DNA from: Bacillus sp. FJAT-45350
GTDB taxonomy: Bacteria; Bacillota; Bacilli; Bacillales; NISU01
Length of the DNA: 58,353 nt
Assembly (NCBI RefSeq): GCF_002335805.1
Contig: NZ_NISU01000005.1
Coordinates: 1-58,353 of the forward strand
Reading direction: 5' to 3'
Shown: piece by piece, positions 27,825-38,917 of the stretch
How positions within the stretch are numbered: position 1 is the first letter of the stretch
Layout: every line of letters begins with the position of its first letter
Notes under the pieces: model-generated
What the model was told of the DNA's origin: nothing
Database searches by the model: none
The model's input: only the letters and a program-made list of their open reading frames with translations
Made by a program: the position numbers and the translations under genes

Positions 27825-30800
27825 TTATTTCTCAATTTTTTCTGTTGAACTTTCTTTTTTCTTTACTTTATGAAGGTTAGAAAGTACTTTTTCAATTAAA
27901 TCTAACAGCTTTTCATCTGTCAGTCCTTTTGTTTTAATCACAGTTTTTAATTTGTTTCCAGAAGTTCCTAGAGTGACATTACGACCTAGCTTGTTTGCAA
28001 GCTCAAATAATTTTGCTCCATCAAGCTTTTGACTTTGTTCTTCTGAAATTAATAAAGAACACTCATCTTTTGTACATGAGATCGATTCAACTTTCTCCTC
28101 ATTCGCTAGTAATTTAATTGTTGTTACACTAAACAAGTAACCAACTTCCTTTGGATATTCACCAAATCGGTCAATAATTTCATCTTGTAGGTCAGCCTTA
28201 TCCTTCAATGTTTCAATACCTTTGAAGCGTTTGTACATTTCGATTTTTTGCTTTGAATCCTGGATATAGCTTTCCGGAATATACGCATCAACATTAATTT
28301 CGATTTCAGATGAGAATTCAGGCTCTTTTGGTTTATCACCTTTTCTTTCTTCGATTGCTTCTTTAAGCATTTGAGAATATAAGTCGAATCCTACAGATTC
28401 GATATATCCATGCTGCTGAGCACCAAGTAAGTTTCCGGCTCCTCGAATTGATAAATCTCTCATCGCAATTTTGAACCCTGAACCAAGCTCTGTAAATTCT
28501 TTAATTGCCTGTAAACGTTTTTCCGCTACTTCAGTTAATACTTTGTCACGCTGATACGTAAAGTAAGCATAAGCTACTCGGTTTGAACGCCCAACCCGTC
28601 CACGGATCTGATACAACTGAGAAAGACCCATTCTATCTGCATCGTAAATTATTAATGTATTTACATTAGGAATATCGACACCTGTTTCAATAATCGTTGT
28701 CGTTACAAGAACATCACTTGTTCCTTCTAGAAAATCAATCATGATTGCTTCGAGCTCTCGTTCGTTCATCTGACCATGTGCAAACGACACCTTTGCATCA
28801 GGGACAAGCATTGAAATTTGCTCAGCCATCTGAGAGATGTTTTCGACACGATTGTATAAGAAATACACTTGTCCACCCCTCGATAATTCTCTCTCGATTG
28901 CTTCCCTTACTAATGATGCATTGTATTCTACTACATATGTTTGAACAGGGAAACGATTTTCAGGTGGTGTTTCAATAACCGATAAATCACGAACACCAAG
29001 CATAGACATATGAAGTGTTCGCGGAATTGGTGTAGCTGTTAATGTAAGTACGTCGATATTCGCTTTCATTTGCTTGATTTTCTCTTTATGTGTCACACCA
29101 AATCGTTGTTCTTCATCAACGATAAGTAATCCTAAATCTTTAAACTCTAAATCTTTAGAGAGAATTCTATGTGTTCCAACGACTAAATCGACTGCTCCAG
29201 TCTTTAGCCCCTTCATCGTCTCAGTTTGTTCTTTTCTTGTTTTAAAACGACTCATTACTCCTACATTAATCGGGTAATCAGAAAACCTTTCTCTAATTGT
29301 TTCATAATGTTGTTGAGCAAGTATCGTTGTTGGTACGAGAATAGCTACTTGTTTTCCATCCATAATTGCCTTAAAGGCAGCACGAATCGCCACTTCTGTC
29401 TTTCCGTACCCAACATCTCCACAAAGAAGACGATCCATCGGTCGTTCCTTCTCCATGTCTTCTTTAATTTCTGTAATCGCTCTTATTTGGTCCTCTGTTT
29501 CTTGATAAGGGAAGGAAGATTCAAATTCTCCTTGCTCGACACCGTCTATAGAGTATGAATAGCCCTTACTTGCTTCTCTTTCTGCATAAAGTTTGATAAG
29601 GTCATCGGCAATATCTTCTACGGTTGACTGGACTTTCTTTTTAATCTTCTTCCAATCATTTCCCCCAAGTGCATAAATCTTTGGATCCTTATCTTCTGAA
29701 CCAACGTATTTTTGAACCTGATCGATTTGTTCGACAGGCACGTAAAGCTTATCATTCCCTGCATAGCGTACATGCAAGTAATCTTTATGAATACCGTTAA
29801 TTTCTAATGTTTCTATTCCTAGATACTTACCAATCCCATGGTTTGAGTGGACAACTAAATCTCCAACCTGTAACTCAGAATAGCTCTTAATTCTTTCTGC
29901 ATTGGAAATTTTTTGTCTTCTTTGCTGTCGCTTAACCTTTTGCGTAAAAATTTCTTCTTCTGTAATTACAACTAGTTTTTCCATCGGTAGCTCAAAACCA
30001 CTATGAAGCGCCCCAATCATAATTTGAAGATTACCTGAAACCAATTCGGTCCCTCTACTAACAACAGAAGCTTGAATCTCATAATCTTCTAATACATGAC
30101 TTAAACGCTTGGCACGGTCATCAGTTGCCGCAAAGAAAAGCACTGTGAAACCAGCTTTTTGCCAACGCTCGGTTTCACTCTTTAATAGGTGTAATTGACC
30201 GTGGAAGTTTTGCATCGATTTACACTGTATGTTCACAATATTTTGAGGTGAAGTTGATGGAACATGACGTAAAAACAAGGTTAAATAGATACGAGGTTTG
30301 TTTGCATTTTGCATTAATTCCTCATATTCTTGTGACATTGTTAAATCAGATATAACCTCGCCCTGTTCTAGTAATGCTGTATTCCATTCTGCTTCTTCCT
30401 TATCAAGACTTGTTGCCATCTCTTGTACTCGGCTAATTTCATCTACAATAATTACACAGTTACTACTAATGTAATCGAGAATACTTGTTTTTTGTTCATA
30501 GTAAAGAGACATGTATTTATACATACTTTGAAAAGATGTTTGTGATTTTAATTGTTGTATTTCATACGAAATATGCTCGGTCATCTTTTCTTTAACTTTT
30601 TTATTCTTTAGCTTCTTCAAGCTTGCGGCTAAGCCTTCTTCTAGCTTTTGTGCCCCACTTTTGTAGTGTTCAGGAAAAAGAATTACTTCATTTGCAGGTC
30701 CAATTGTTACGTTCTGAACCTCTCCCTGAGAACGTTGGTCGTCCACACTAAAATAACGAATTGAATCGATTTCTGTGTCAAACAACTCGATCCGTAGTGG

Positions 30801-31370
30801 CATCTCTTCAGTTAAAGGATAAATATCAAGAATTCCGCCACGAATACTAAAGTCACCAGGTGACGCTACCATATCGACACGCTGGAATCCTACTGCTACA
30901 AGAGTAGTTAATAGTTTTTCAACTTCAATTTCTTGCCCAACCTCAAACTTAATTTGACTTGCCTTCCATATTTCTTTTGGTGGAATTAACCGACGTAATC
31001 CAGCCATTGGAACAATAACAATTCCTGAAAACTCATTAACTAAAAGATTTAAAACTTCCACCCTCTGAGCTTTCATCTCAGGACTAGCAATCGCAATTTC
31101 AGAGGAGATTAACTCATTTACTGAATAAAGAAACACATGTTCCTCTTCAATTAAATCTGTTAAATCTTCATATAATTTTTGTGCTTGATATAAATTATGA
31201 GTAACGACTAGCTGTGTTCGCTTAGTTTCCTTGTATATAGTTGCTATCATTAGTGTTCTTGCCGATCCTGTTAAACCAGCAATTAACTGTTCACTTAAAT
31301 TCGCTTCGATTCCACTTGTAACCGCTTTAATTTCTTCACTTTTTAGTAAATAGTGTTGTAAATCTAACAT
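27825..31370 (-). CDS. mfd: Transcription-repair coupling factor Mfd
   Basis: Translocase that removes RNA polymerase stalled at DNA damage and recruits UvrA. The 1181 residues show the UvrB-like N-terminal modules, an RNA polymerase interaction domain (about 490-570), the helicase motor with Walker A GDVGYGKTEVA and DEEQRFG, and LTLTATPIPRTLHMSMLG, then the C-terminal TRCF domain. It lies between fin and spoVT as in B. subtilis. Confidence 0.97.
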   Translation of the reverse strand: MLDLQHYLLKSEEIKAVTSGIEANLSEQLIAGLTGSARTLMIATIYKETKRTQLVVTHNLYQAQKLYEDLTDLIEEEHVFLYSVNELISSEIAIASPEMKAQRVEVLNLLVNEFSGIVIVPMAGLRRLIPPKEIWKASQIKFEVGQEIEVEKLLTTLVAVGFQRVDMVASPGDFSIRGGILDIYPLTEEMPLRIELFDTEIDSIRYFSVDDQRSQGEVQNVTIGPANEVILFPEHYKSGAQKLEEGLAASLKKLKNKKVKEKMTEHISYEIQQLKSQTSFQSMYKYMSLYYEQKTSILDYISSNCVIIVDEISRVQEMATSLDKEEAEWNTALLEQGEVISDLTMSQEYEELMQNANKPRIYLTLFLRHVPSTSPQNIVNIQCKSMQNFHGQLHLLKSETERWQKAGFTVLFFAATDDRAKRLSHVLEDYEIQASVVSRGTELVSGNLQIMIGALHSGFELPMEKLVVITEEEIFTQKVKRQQRRQKISNAERIKSYSELQVGDLVVHSNHGIGKYLGIETLEINGIHKDYLHVRYAGNDKLYVPVEQIDQVQKYVGSEDKDPKIYALGGNDWKKIKKKVQSTVEDIADDLIKLYAEREASKGYSYSIDGVEQGEFESSFPYQETEDQIRAITEIKEDMEKERPMDRLLCGDVGYGKTEVAIRAAFKAIMDGKQVAILVPTTILAQQHYETIRERFSDYPINVGVMSRFKTRKEQTETMKGLKTGAVDLVVGTHRILSKDLEFKDLGLLIVDEEQRFGVTHKEKIKQMKANIDVLTLTATPIPRTLHMSMLGVRDLSVIETPPENRFPVQTYVVEYNASLVREAIERELSRGGQVYFLYNRVENISQMAEQISMLVPDAKVSFAHGQMNERELEAIMIDFLEGTSDVLVTTTIIETGVDIPNVNTLIIYDADRMGLSQLYQIRGRVGRSNRVAYAYFTYQRDKVLTEVAEKRLQAIKEFTELGSGFKIAMRDLSIRGAGNLLGAQQHGYIESVGFDLYSQMLKEAIEERKGDKPKEPEFSSEIEINVDAYIPESYIQDSKQKIEMYKRFKGIETLKDKADLQDEIIDRFGEYPKEVGYLFSVTTIKLLANEEKVESISCTKDECSLLISEEQSQKLDGAKLFELANKLGRNVTLGTSGNKLKTVIKTKGLTDEKLLDLIEKVLSNLHKVKKKESSTEKIEK

Positions 31371-31531
31371 CGATGTTCCCCCTAAGTCTATCTCATCCTA
31401 CAAAGTAACTTCTATTAAACTTACTTCATTCCTCTTTTAATTTTCTTACTTTCTCATTTAAAGGGGTTCTTACTATAGTCCCCCCTATAACAATATGGAA
31501 AAGTTATTTATTTTTCATACGAAAAAAAATA

Positions 31532-31564
31532 GAAAAATGCTTTGGTAGGTATACGTACCAAAGC
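31532..31564 (-). terminator. fin terminator
   Basis: GCTTTGGTA (31539-31547) pairs with TACCAAAGC (31556-31564), and the minus strand continues ATTTTTCTATTTTTTTT. It ends fin before mfd. Confidence 0.85.
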
Positions 31565-31590
31565 GAATTCCCTTATGACATACGAAATGC

Positions 31591-31821
31591 CTATTGGATA
31601 AATGTGTGGAACTGATGATAATCAGGATTTCTATTTAATGCCTCTTCACAATCTTCACAAATGACATTCACATGAACATTGCCCTCATTATCATAACGAA
31701 TCATCTCTTGTCGTTCCTGCTCGTCTAAATGATGGAAACCTAAAGAATCTGAAGATAATCCCGTAGCCTCTAAAGTACCCATTTCTAGACCACAATGGCG
31801 ACAATGATAATTTATAGCCAT
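31591..31821 (-). CDS. fin: Anti-sigma-F factor Fin
   Basis: Small forespore protein that inhibits sigma-F to allow the switch to sigma-G. The 76 residues carry two CxxC pairs that fit a zinc ribbon ([11 protein letters not shown] and [10 protein letters not shown]), with the conserved [17 protein letters not shown] between. It lies between pth and mfd, the yabK position in B. subtilis. Confidence 0.95.
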   Translation of the reverse strand: MAINYHCRHCGLEMGTLEATGLSSDSLGFHHLDEQERQEMIRYDNEGNVHVNVICEDCEEALNRNPDYHQFHTFIQ

Positions 31822-31858
31822 TATAGATGCCCCCTTAAATGTGACAAGTTTAATGGCT

Positions 31859-31886
31859 AGTATATCCTTGAAAAGGGAATCTATTC
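31859..31886 (-). promoter_or_regulatory. Candidate sigma-F promoter of fin
   Basis: On the minus strand GGATATACT (31859-31867) fits the sigma-F -10 pattern GGnnAnAnT in full. GAATA (31882-31886) lies 14 bases upstream and matches the -35 GYWTA at four of five positions. fin is sigma-F-dependent in B. subtilis. Confidence 0.55.
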
Positions 31887-31962
31887 ATGTTAGGTTTTTG
31901 CAAAGTACTATACATATGTATTTATGAATTTGAATGTATTTTATACCTACTTTTTCTATTTG

Positions 31963-32520
31963 TTAGTTAAATTTATTCATCACTTTAAGAAAATCTTCAG
32001 AGAGCCAAGCCTCACATGCTTTAGCAGACTGCTCAATTGCTGTTTGTATATCGGCTTTTTCATCACTACGGTAAGTTCCTAGTACATAATTTGCAACACT
32101 CTCGCCCGGCTGTGGTCGATCAACACCCACACGAATTCGTTTAAATTCACTCGTGCCAAAATGCGCTATAAGTGATCGTATTCCGTTGTGACCGCCATGA
32201 CTACCCTTCTGTCTCAAGCGAATCTTCCCAACCGGTAAGTCTAAATCATCATAGACAACAACTAAGTCCTCAATATCAATCTGAAAGTAATCAAGCAAAG
32301 GTTTTACAGACTCTCCCGATAAATTCATGTAAGTTAAAGGCTTAAGAAGGAAGACCTTTTCTCCATTAATGATTCCCGTACCATATATACCTTTAAACTT
32401 AGATTGATTTAAGTCAATCCGAAGCACATCTGCCAAATAATCAATCACATCAAAGCCTACGTTATGTCTTGTGTGAGCATATTTATCCCCTGGGTTTCCA
32501 AGCCCAACTATTAATTTCAC
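31963..32520 (-). CDS. pth: Peptidyl-tRNA hydrolase (SpoVC)
   Basis: Releases peptidyl-tRNA that has dropped off the ribosome. I choose the GTG at 32520 (MKLIVGLGNPGDKYAHTRHN, first residue Met), with GGAGGAAG upstream, giving 185 residues; the frame upstream to 32580 is not expected in the family. The catalytic His lies in HTRHNVGFD, and KPLTYMNLSGE and GSHGGHNGIRSL are present. Confidence 0.95.
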   Translation of the reverse strand: MKLIVGLGNPGDKYAHTRHNVGFDVIDYLADVLRIDLNQSKFKGIYGTGIINGEKVFLLKPLTYMNLSGESVKPLLDYFQIDIEDLVVVYDDLDLPVGKIRLRQKGSHGGHNGIRSLIAHFGTSEFKRIRVGVDRPQPGESVANYVLGTYRSDEKADIQTAIEQSAKACEAWLSEDFLKVMNKFN

Positions 32521-32614
32521 TATTTCTTCCTCCCATTCTATTGTTCGTACACAGTTATTGACTACTTCTATTATACACAATACAAGTTACCAATTATAAA
32601 TGAATATAGTATGC

Positions 32615-32649
32615 CATTTGCAATTCATAATTCGTAACTCATAATTATG
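32615..32649. repeat. Heptamer array 4 (ctc/pth gap), inverted orientation
   Basis: Five 7-base units read CATTTGC, AATTCAT, AATTCGT, AACTCAT, AATTATG. AATTCAT is the form seen when the AATTATG array is turned to the other strand, so the array is reversed relative to arrays 1-3. Confidence 0.75.
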
Positions 32650-32662
32650 TGTACTTGTCATA

Positions 32663-32702
32663 CAAAAGAGGCATAACCCCATATATGCAGGTTATACCTC
32701 TA
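32663..32702 (-). terminator. ctc terminator
   Basis: GAGGCATAACC (32668-32678) and GGTTATACCTC (32690-32700) form an 11-bp stem with one mismatch, followed by TTTTG on the minus strand. It lies 23 bases after the ctc stop. Confidence 0.8.
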
Positions 32703-32724
32703 TCTATTTACTTATTTACTCTAT

Positions 32725-33348
32725 TTAGTCAGCTTCAGCCTCTTGTTCAGCTTCTACAGCTTCACCTTCTGGCTGTTGTTCTGGTTCTTTTTCAGCTGAT
32801 GCAACTAAAACGGTAACAATCGTTTCCTCAGGGTCGTTTGTGATATCTACCTTTTGAGTATTTACCATATCTCGAATCTGGATTGAGTCACCAATATTTA
32901 AGTTAGAAATGTCGACAACAACTTCTTCCGGTATATCCGTTGGAAGACAGCGTACAGAGATAGAATGCATCAATTGAGAGACAATTCCCCCATCTTTCGC
33001 ACCAGGGGCATCACCATCTAATCTTACAGGAACTTCAGCATCCATTTCAGATTTCATATCTACCTCAAAAAAGTCAATATGAAGGAATTCACCTTTTAAC
33101 GGATCTGTTTGCCACTCATTAACAATCACTTGATGACGTTCATTATCCGAATCAACAGATAAAGAGATAATTCCGTTACGCCCATTTTCGCGAATTGTTT
33201 TTAAAAATTCAATACTATCAACTGCAATTGGTTTGCTTTCTGTTTTCTTCCCATAAAGAATAGCCGGTACTTGTCCATTCAATCGAAACTCACGTGTTGT
33301 AGAATTCTTCATATCAGGACGACGTTTTGCTTGTAACGTTGCTGTCAC
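32725..33348 (-). CDS. ctc: General stress protein Ctc / ribosomal protein L25
   Basis: Long-form L25/TL5 protein of 207 residues that binds 5S rRNA. The N-terminal L25 domain (about 1-95) is followed by the TL5 C-terminal domain and an acidic tail (EQQPEGEAVEAEQEAEAD). The GTG start is preceded by GAGGTG with 7-base spacing. A sigma-B promoter lies upstream, matching its role in general stress in B. subtilis. Confidence 0.94.
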   Translation of the reverse strand: MTATLQAKRRPDMKNSTTREFRLNGQVPAILYGKKTESKPIAVDSIEFLKTIRENGRNGIISLSVDSDNERHQVIVNEWQTDPLKGEFLHIDFFEVDMKSEMDAEVPVRLDGDAPGAKDGGIVSQLMHSISVRCLPTDIPEEVVVDISNLNIGDSIQIRDMVNTQKVDITNDPEETIVTVLVASAEKEPEQQPEGEAVEAEQEAEAD

Positions 33349-33387
33349 TTACAATCACCTCTATCGTTTTTGTTGTTCTCTATAAGG

Positions 33388-33412
33388 TTTCCCTAAAACA
33401 ACTCTTTCAAAC
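33388..33412 (-). promoter_or_regulatory. Sigma-B promoter of ctc
   Basis: On the minus strand GTTTGA (33407-33412) and GGGAAA (33388-33393) are 13 bases apart, matching the sigma-B consensus GTTTAA and GGGWAW. ctc is the classic sigma-B gene of B. subtilis. Confidence 0.75.
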
Positions 33413-33469
33413 ATAAAAGTAATAAAATTGTAAGCGTTCCATATATCACCTATCAATATAAATTATATA

Positions 33470-34420
33470 TTAATCAAATAATGTACTTACTGAAGATTGT
33501 TCATGTACACGAATAATTGCTTCTGCCATTAATGGACCTACAGATAACGACGTAATTTTTGACGTTTGTTGCTCTTCAGATAAACGAATTGTATTTGTTA
33601 CTACAAGTTCCTTAATCTTAGAGTTTTCAATTCTTTCAAGAGCAGGGCCTGATAATACAGGATGCGTACAGCATGCATACACTTCTTTAGCACCGTGTTC
33701 AACTAGAGCATTAGCTGCTAATGTAATTGTTCCTGCTGTATCGATAATATCATCAATAATAATCGCAGTTTTTCCTTCAATATTACCAACGATATTCATT
33801 ACCTCTGCCACATTTGGCTTAGGACGGCGCTTATCAATAATTGCAATTGGAGCTTTTAAGCGATCTGCCATTTTACGAGCACGGATAACACCACCGTGGT
33901 CTGGAGATACGATAACAAGATCATCTAATTGTTTCTCTTTAAAATAATCAGCTAAAATCGGAACCCCCATTAACTGATCAACCGGAATATCGAAGAACCC
34001 TTGGATTTGAGTTGCATGTAAATCAACTGTAAGAACACGAGTAGCTCCAGCTGTTTCTAACAGGTTTGCTACTAATTTAGCCGTGATAGGCTCACGAGAA
34101 CGTGCCTTACGGTCTTGACGAGCATATCCATAGTAAGGAAGAACAATGTTAATTGTTCTTGCTGATGCACGTTTTAAAGCATCGATCATAATTAATAGTT
34201 CCATAATATGCTCATTTGCTGGTGCTGAAGTAGATTGCACTAGATAAACGTCACAACCACGGATACTTTCTTCGATATTAATTTGTACCTCTCCATCACT
34301 AAAACGTGCAACAGAGCTTTTTCCCATTGTTACACCAATATGTTCTGTAATTTCATGTGCCAATTCCGGATTTGAGTTTAATGTGAATACCTTTAAATGA
34401 GGGTCACCATATTTAGCCAT
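33470..34420 (-). CDS. prs: Ribose-phosphate pyrophosphokinase (PRPP synthase)
   Basis: Makes PRPP from ribose 5-phosphate and ATP for purine, pyrimidine, histidine and tryptophan synthesis. The start at 34420 ([17 protein letters not shown]) gives 316 residues, and GGAGG lies upstream. Motifs include [31 protein letters not shown] and the PRPP loop [12 protein letters not shown]. It follows glmU as in B. subtilis. Confidence 0.97.
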   Translation of the reverse strand: MAKYGDPHLKVFTLNSNPELAHEITEHIGVTMGKSSVARFSDGEVQINIEESIRGCDVYLVQSTSAPANEHIMELLIMIDALKRASARTINIVLPYYGYARQDRKARSREPITAKLVANLLETAGATRVLTVDLHATQIQGFFDIPVDQLMGVPILADYFKEKQLDDLVIVSPDHGGVIRARKMADRLKAPIAIIDKRRPKPNVAEVMNIVGNIEGKTAIIIDDIIDTAGTITLAANALVEHGAKEVYACCTHPVLSGPALERIENSKIKELVVTNTIRLSEEQQTSKITSLSVGPLMAEAIIRVHEQSSVSTLFD

Positions 34421-34438
34421 TATTAATTTTACCTCCAA

Positions 34439-35821
34439 CTAGTTTTCATTCATTTTATCTTTTAATTTTTGAACATAATTCTCTTTTGTCGTTTGTCTAG
34501 CACGAGCAATTGAAAGTGCTTCACCTGGTACATCTTCAGTTATTGTCGAACCGGCAGCAATATACGCATTCTCACCAACAGTCACAGGTGCAACCAGATT
34601 AGAATTACATCCAATGAAAGAACCACTACCTACCTTAGTAAGGTGTTTATTTTGCCCATCATAATTCACTGTGATGGAACCACAGCCTAAATTAACATTT
34701 TCACCAATCTCCGCATCACCAATATAACTTAAGTGGGATGCTTTGCTGCCGTGACCAAATGTTGATTTCTTTACTTCAACAAAGTTACCGATCTTAACAT
34801 CATTGCCAATGTCCGATAAAGGGCGAATATGACTGAATGGTCCGATTGAAACGCTATTTCCAATTTCACTATCATGAACAACTGATTGTTTAATCGTTGT
34901 TTCATTTCCTATTGTACTACTTATTATTTCTGTATGTGGCCCAATCATACAATCGTCACCAATTTGTGATGTCCCTTCAATGATTGTTCCAGGATAGATT
35001 ACTGTATCTTGACCAATAACCGCATCAGAGGAAATATAAGTGCTCGTAGGATCAACAATTGTGACTCCCTGTCTCATCCAATGCTGATTAATTCGACTCT
35101 TCATAATTCGTTCAGCCTCAGACAAAGCAACTCGATCATTTACACCAAGGGTTTCATCAAAAATAGGTGTTTGAAATGCAGCTATGTTTTCACCTTGCTG
35201 TTGTAAGATTTCAATTACATCTGGTAAGTAATACTCACCTTGTACGTTGTCGTTTCCTACCTTCTTTAATGACTGGAACAACGCTGAATTATCAAAACAA
35301 TACGTACCTGTATTAATTTCTTGAATCAACCGCTCTTCATCCGTAGCATCTTTGTGCTCAACAATACGTTCGACTAATCCATTATCATTCCGTACAATTC
35401 TACCATATCCAGTAGGGTCCTCAGCATGCGCCGTTAGAACCGTTACCTTCGCTTGTTCCTCTTCATGTTGTGTAAGGAGTGCCTGCATCGTTTCAGCAGT
35501 AATTAAAGGTGTGTCTCCACATAAAACAATGGTGATACCTTCTTTATCACCAAGAGTAGCTTCTGCCTGCATAACTGCGTGGCCTGTTCCTAACTGCTCC
35601 TCCTGTAATGCATAAATTACATCATCACCTAATTGTTCCCTTACTTTTTCTGCACCGTGTCCAACGATCGTAACTAGCTTTTCTAGTTTAAGACTTGATA
35701 CTTGATCGACCACATGTTGAACCATTGGCTTTCCACAAACGGGATGCAACACTTTATAAAGCTTTGACTTCATCCTAGTTCCTTGCCCTGCGGCTAGAAT
35801 AACTGCATAACGATTGCTCAT
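34439..35821 (-). CDS. glmU: Bifunctional GlmU (acetyltransferase/uridylyltransferase)
   Basis: Makes UDP-N-acetylglucosamine for the cell wall. The start at 35821 ([20 protein letters not shown]) has GGAGGG 5 bases upstream and gives 460 residues. The N-terminal uridylyltransferase carries [15 protein letters not shown]. The C-terminal half is a left-handed beta helix of hexapeptide repeats ending in the acetyltransferase site. It precedes prs with an 18-base gap. Confidence 0.97.
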   Translation of the reverse strand: MSNRYAVILAAGQGTRMKSKLYKVLHPVCGKPMVQHVVDQVSSLKLEKLVTIVGHGAEKVREQLGDDVIYALQEEQLGTGHAVMQAEATLGDKEGITIVLCGDTPLITAETMQALLTQHEEEQAKVTVLTAHAEDPTGYGRIVRNDNGLVERIVEHKDATDEERLIQEINTGTYCFDNSALFQSLKKVGNDNVQGEYYLPDVIEILQQQGENIAAFQTPIFDETLGVNDRVALSEAERIMKSRINQHWMRQGVTIVDPTSTYISSDAVIGQDTVIYPGTIIEGTSQIGDDCMIGPHTEIISSTIGNETTIKQSVVHDSEIGNSVSIGPFSHIRPLSDIGNDVKIGNFVEVKKSTFGHGSKASHLSYIGDAEIGENVNLGCGSITVNYDGQNKHLTKVGSGSFIGCNSNLVAPVTVGENAYIAAGSTITEDVPGEALSIARARQTTKENYVQKLKDKMNEN

Positions 35822-35854
35822 TTTTACCCTCCAGCAGTTCCTTTTTCCCTTAAG

Positions 35855-35883
35855 AATATACTCTAAAAACGCTACCATTTCAA
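35855..35883 (-). promoter_or_regulatory. Candidate sigma-A promoter of glmU-prs
   Basis: On the minus strand TTGAAA (35878-35883) and TATATT (35855-35860) are exactly 17 bases apart, with the glmU start about 34 bases downstream of the -10. Confidence 0.6.
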
Positions 35884-36035
35884 GACATTGGTTGTCGATA
35901 TATGTTGAATATTTGAAAACTCGTTGAAACTTGTCACAAACATTGCTGAGAAAAACTATTTTAGCCTATGCTTTTATACACTTGTCTCATGCAACATATA
36001 TCATAATCCCTTAGGTAAAAGAAATTTTTTTCGTT

Positions 36036-36080
36036 CAAAAAAAATAACGATTACCTCCAGTATGAGGTAACCGTTATTTT
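36036..36080 (-). terminator. spoVG terminator
   Basis: AAAATAACGATTACCTC (36041-36057) pairs with GAGGTAACCGTTATTTT (36064-36080) with one mismatch, followed by TTTTTT on the minus strand, 11 bases after the spoVG stop. Confidence 0.85.
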
Positions 36081-36091
36081 ACTTTATTAAC

Positions 36092-36415
<324 letters not shown>

Positions 36416-36426
36416 TCATACAGGTA

Positions 36427-36453
36427 TAATTCGTTAATTATTTGGAAATCCCT
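36427..36453 (-). promoter_or_regulatory. Candidate sigma-H promoter of spoVG
   Basis: On the minus strand AGGGATTT (36446-36453) and GAATTA (36427-36432) are 13 bases apart. B. subtilis spoVG has the closely similar AGGATTT and GAATT boxes and is a standard sigma-H promoter. Confidence 0.65.
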
Positions 36454-36522
36454 TCTTTATCTAAAATAAATTTGTATAAATTTTTAGTTTATTTAAACAG
36501 TTCACAAAATAGACACAAATCA

Positions 36523-36658
36523 AATTATGAGTTATTAATTGTTTATAGGTCCCCCCACAGGTGCTTAACAAATTGCCCTCCATAAATCATAAAGCCCAAC
36601 TCCCATTCACTTCCGGTTTCCAAAATTCATAACCCATAACTCATAATTCATAAATAAA
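36523..36658. repeat. Heptamer array 5 (spoVG/ridA gap), both orientations
   Basis: Near spoVG (36523-36543) the units read AATTATG, AGTTATT, AATTGTT. Near ridA (36624-36658) they read AATTCAT, AACCCAT, AACTCAT, AATTCAT, AAATAAA, the complement orientation. Between them the gap is less regular. Confidence 0.8.
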
Positions 36659-36686
36659 AAACAGAGGGCTTTGCCCTCTGTTTTTA
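36653..36686 (-). terminator. ridA terminator
   Basis: ACAGAGGGC pairs with GCCCTCTGT around TTT at 36661-36681 and is followed by TTTTTATTTA on the minus strand. It overlaps the ridA stop region and ends the purR-ridA operon. Confidence 0.85.
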
Positions 36687-37058
36687 TTTAACTAGTGCAA
36701 TTACTTCAATTTCTACTAATACGTCCTTTGGTAATCTAGCTACTTCAACACACGAGCGAGCAGGTTTGTGTTCACTGAAGTACTCACCATATACTTCGTT
36801 TAATTCTGGGAAGTGGTTCATATCTTTAATGAATACTGTTGCTTTTACAACTGTTTCAAGTGATGCACCCGCTTCTGTTAACACAGCTTGTAGGTTTTTA
36901 AACACTTGATGTGTTTGTTCCTTAATATCGCCATCAACTAATTCCATGTCCTTTGTTAATGGAATTTGTCCAGAGCTATAGAACATGTTGTTGACGATCA
37001 TCCCTTGAGAATATGGACCAATTGCTGCAGGCGCTTCATTCGTTTGTACTATCTTCAT
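36684..37058 (-). CDS. ridA: RidA family enamine/imine deaminase (YabJ)
   Basis: Hydrolyses reactive enamine/imine products of PLP enzymes and protects them from 2-aminoacrylate. The start at 37058 ([20 protein letters not shown]) has GAGGTGG upstream and gives 124 residues. Markers are [11 protein letters not shown] and [19 protein letters not shown]. It overlaps purR by 23 bases, as in the B. subtilis operon, where yabJ is also linked to purine repression. Confidence 0.95.
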   Translation of the reverse strand: MKIVQTNEAPAAIGPYSQGMIVNNMFYSSGQIPLTKDMELVDGDIKEQTHQVFKNLQAVLTEAGASLETVVKATVFIKDMNHFPELNEVYGEYFSEHKPARSCVEVARLPKDVLVEIEVIALVK

Positions 37059-37905
37059 TACCTTCCACCTCATCTTCAAAGATTAATTTATCTAGATAAT
37101 TACCACGCTCGACTTTGATTTGTTTATCTTTGATGTTTACCTCTGATAAGCGAGTAATGGATACATACTCATTGACAAGCCGTTCCTCGACATCAATCGA
37201 TTCTGCTAATACACCGATTCCCACTACATTTGCATTAAACTCCACTAGAAGATCCATCATTCCTCGAACAGTTCCTCCAGCCTTCATGAAGTCATCGACA
37301 ATTAACACATTGGAACCCTCTTCAAGACTTCTTCTTGCTAGCGACATTGTTTGAATCCGTTTTGATGAACCAGAGACGTAGTTAATGCTAACCATTGAGC
37401 CTTCAGTCACTCGGTGGTCACGACGAACAATACTAACAGGAACATCTAAATAATTACCTACTGCATAGGCAATCGGTATTCCCTTTGTGGCTACCGTCAT
37501 TACTGCGTCAATTTTATGCTTAGCGAAGAGAGCAGCAAACAATCGACCGACCTCATTCATTAGTCGAGGGTTACCTAATACATCCATCATGTAAAGATAA
37601 CCACCTGGTAGTAGTCTATCTGCAACAGATAGCTTCTCACAAACTTGGTCAATTAATCGTTCGGCTTCTTCTCGATTGACCATTGGTATATATTTCACAC
37701 CGCCACTTGCACCTGGAATCGTTAGTAACGAACCAATGCTTTGACTTTCAAAAACATCCTTCACAATCGCTAAATCCTCACTAATTGATGACTTCGCAGA
37801 CTGATAACGTTCAGAAAAATGTGTTAATGATATTAATTTATGTGGATTTTGTAATAAATAATTAGTCATATCAACTAAACGTCCACTACGTCTTATTTTT
37901 TTCAT
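37036..37905 (-). CDS. purR: Purine operon repressor PurR
   Basis: Represses purine synthesis genes when PRPP is low. The 289 residues from the ATG at 37905 ([20 protein letters not shown]) start with a winged-helix domain, then the phosphoribosyltransferase fold with PRPP motif [23 protein letters not shown] lies upstream. Target PurBoxes are not visible next to it in this window. Confidence 0.96.
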   Translation of the reverse strand: MKKIRRSGRLVDMTNYLLQNPHKLISLTHFSERYQSAKSSISEDLAIVKDVFESQSIGSLLTIPGASGGVKYIPMVNREEAERLIDQVCEKLSVADRLLPGGYLYMMDVLGNPRLMNEVGRLFAALFAKHKIDAVMTVATKGIPIAYAVGNYLDVPVSIVRRDHRVTEGSMVSINYVSGSSKRIQTMSLARRSLEEGSNVLIVDDFMKAGGTVRGMMDLLVEFNANVVGIGVLAESIDVEERLVNEYVSITRLSEVNIKDKQIKVERGNYLDKLIFEDEVEGNEDSTNE

Positions 37906-37966
37906 TAGAACCTCCATGAAAAAACCGAATATTTACAAGTAATATAACATTTTTGTACGGATTTTA

Positions 37967-38830
37967 TCAAGAGTTCGACTTACTAATTAGACGTACTGCA
38001 TAAACATCACTACAGAAGCCTCGAAGCCCGTTGTAGATTCTATGCACTCGGGACTCTTTGCGAACAAGACCAAATACGGTTGGCCCACTTCCACTCATTA
38101 ATACACCATCTGCACCGAAACGCTTCATGCTTTCTTTAATGTGTTCAACATCTGGATGAAGTTTAAAAGTTACATCTTCAAGTACATTATGTAAGCTACC
38201 ACAAATCCCTTTGAAGTTATTAGACTCTATCGCAGACACCATTTCCTGCACATTGCGACGCTCCACATTATTTAGATCTAGCCGGCGATATACTTCAGCC
38301 GTTGAAACTCCAATTGGAGGCTTTGCTAATATAACCCAACACGGCGGTGGGGATGGGATTGCTTTTATAATCTCTCCACGACCAGTTGCTAGAGCTGTGC
38401 CACCATATACGCAAAAAGCAACATCCGAACCGATTTCTGTTCCTATTTGAGCTAGTTCGTCTAATGATAGATTCAGGTTCCACAGCTTATTTAAACCACG
38501 CAATGTCGCCGCAGCGTCACTACTGCCACCTGCTAGCCCCGCTGCCACAGGTATTTTCTTTGAAATATAAATTGATACTCCACGAGTAATATTGTATTTC
38601 TGCTTAAGCTTTGCTGCTGCTTGATATGCTAAATTTCGCTCATCATTGGGAACGAAGCCTTCAGAAACATCTACTATAATTTTATCCTTCTCAAGATCAA
38701 TTAACTCAATGCGGTCAGCTAAATCTACTGTTGTCATAATCATTTCTACTTCATGATAGCCATCCGGTCTCTTATGAAGAACATCAAGTGATAAATTAAT
38801 CTTTGCTGGTGCTTTCACTGAGATTTTCAC
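37967..38830 (-). CDS. ispE: 4-(cytidine-5'-diphospho)-2-C-methyl-D-erythritol kinase
   Basis: ATP-dependent kinase of the non-mevalonate isoprenoid pathway. The GHMP fold is clear: [20 protein letters not shown] near the N-terminus, [20 protein letters not shown] near 92-111 and a late [14 protein letters not shown] start at 38830 with GGTGAG upstream. Length 287 is typical. It lies between sspF and purR as in B. subtilis. Confidence 0.96.
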   Translation of the reverse strand: MKISVKAPAKINLSLDVLHKRPDGYHEVEMIMTTVDLADRIELIDLEKDKIIVDVSEGFVPNDERNLAYQAAAKLKQKYNITRGVSIYISKKIPVAAGLAGGSSDAAATLRGLNKLWNLNLSLDELAQIGTEIGSDVAFCVYGGTALATGRGEIIKAIPSPPPCWVILAKPPIGVSTAEVYRRLDLNNVERRNVQEMVSAIESNNFKGICGSLHNVLEDVTFKLHPDVEHIKESMKRFGADGVLMSGSGPTVFGLVRKESRVHRIYNGLRGFCSDVYAVRLISKSNS

Positions 38831-38908
38831 GTCATACTCACCTTCTACTGTCCATTTGCTTACGTTATTTTATCATTTGTACCTCAAACATACCAGTTAA
38901 TACAAAAA

Positions 38909-38917
38909 ATTATAACA
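38909..38917 (-). promoter_or_regulatory. Candidate extended -10 promoter of ispE
   Basis: TGTTATAAT on the minus strand is a perfect extended -10 box about 80 bases before the ispE start. I see no good -35, which extended -10 promoters do not always need. Confidence 0.45.

Noticed and set aside
34439-35878. Longer glmU start at 35878
   Set aside because: Residues before 35821 are unlike the family, and the better ribosome-binding site precedes 35821.
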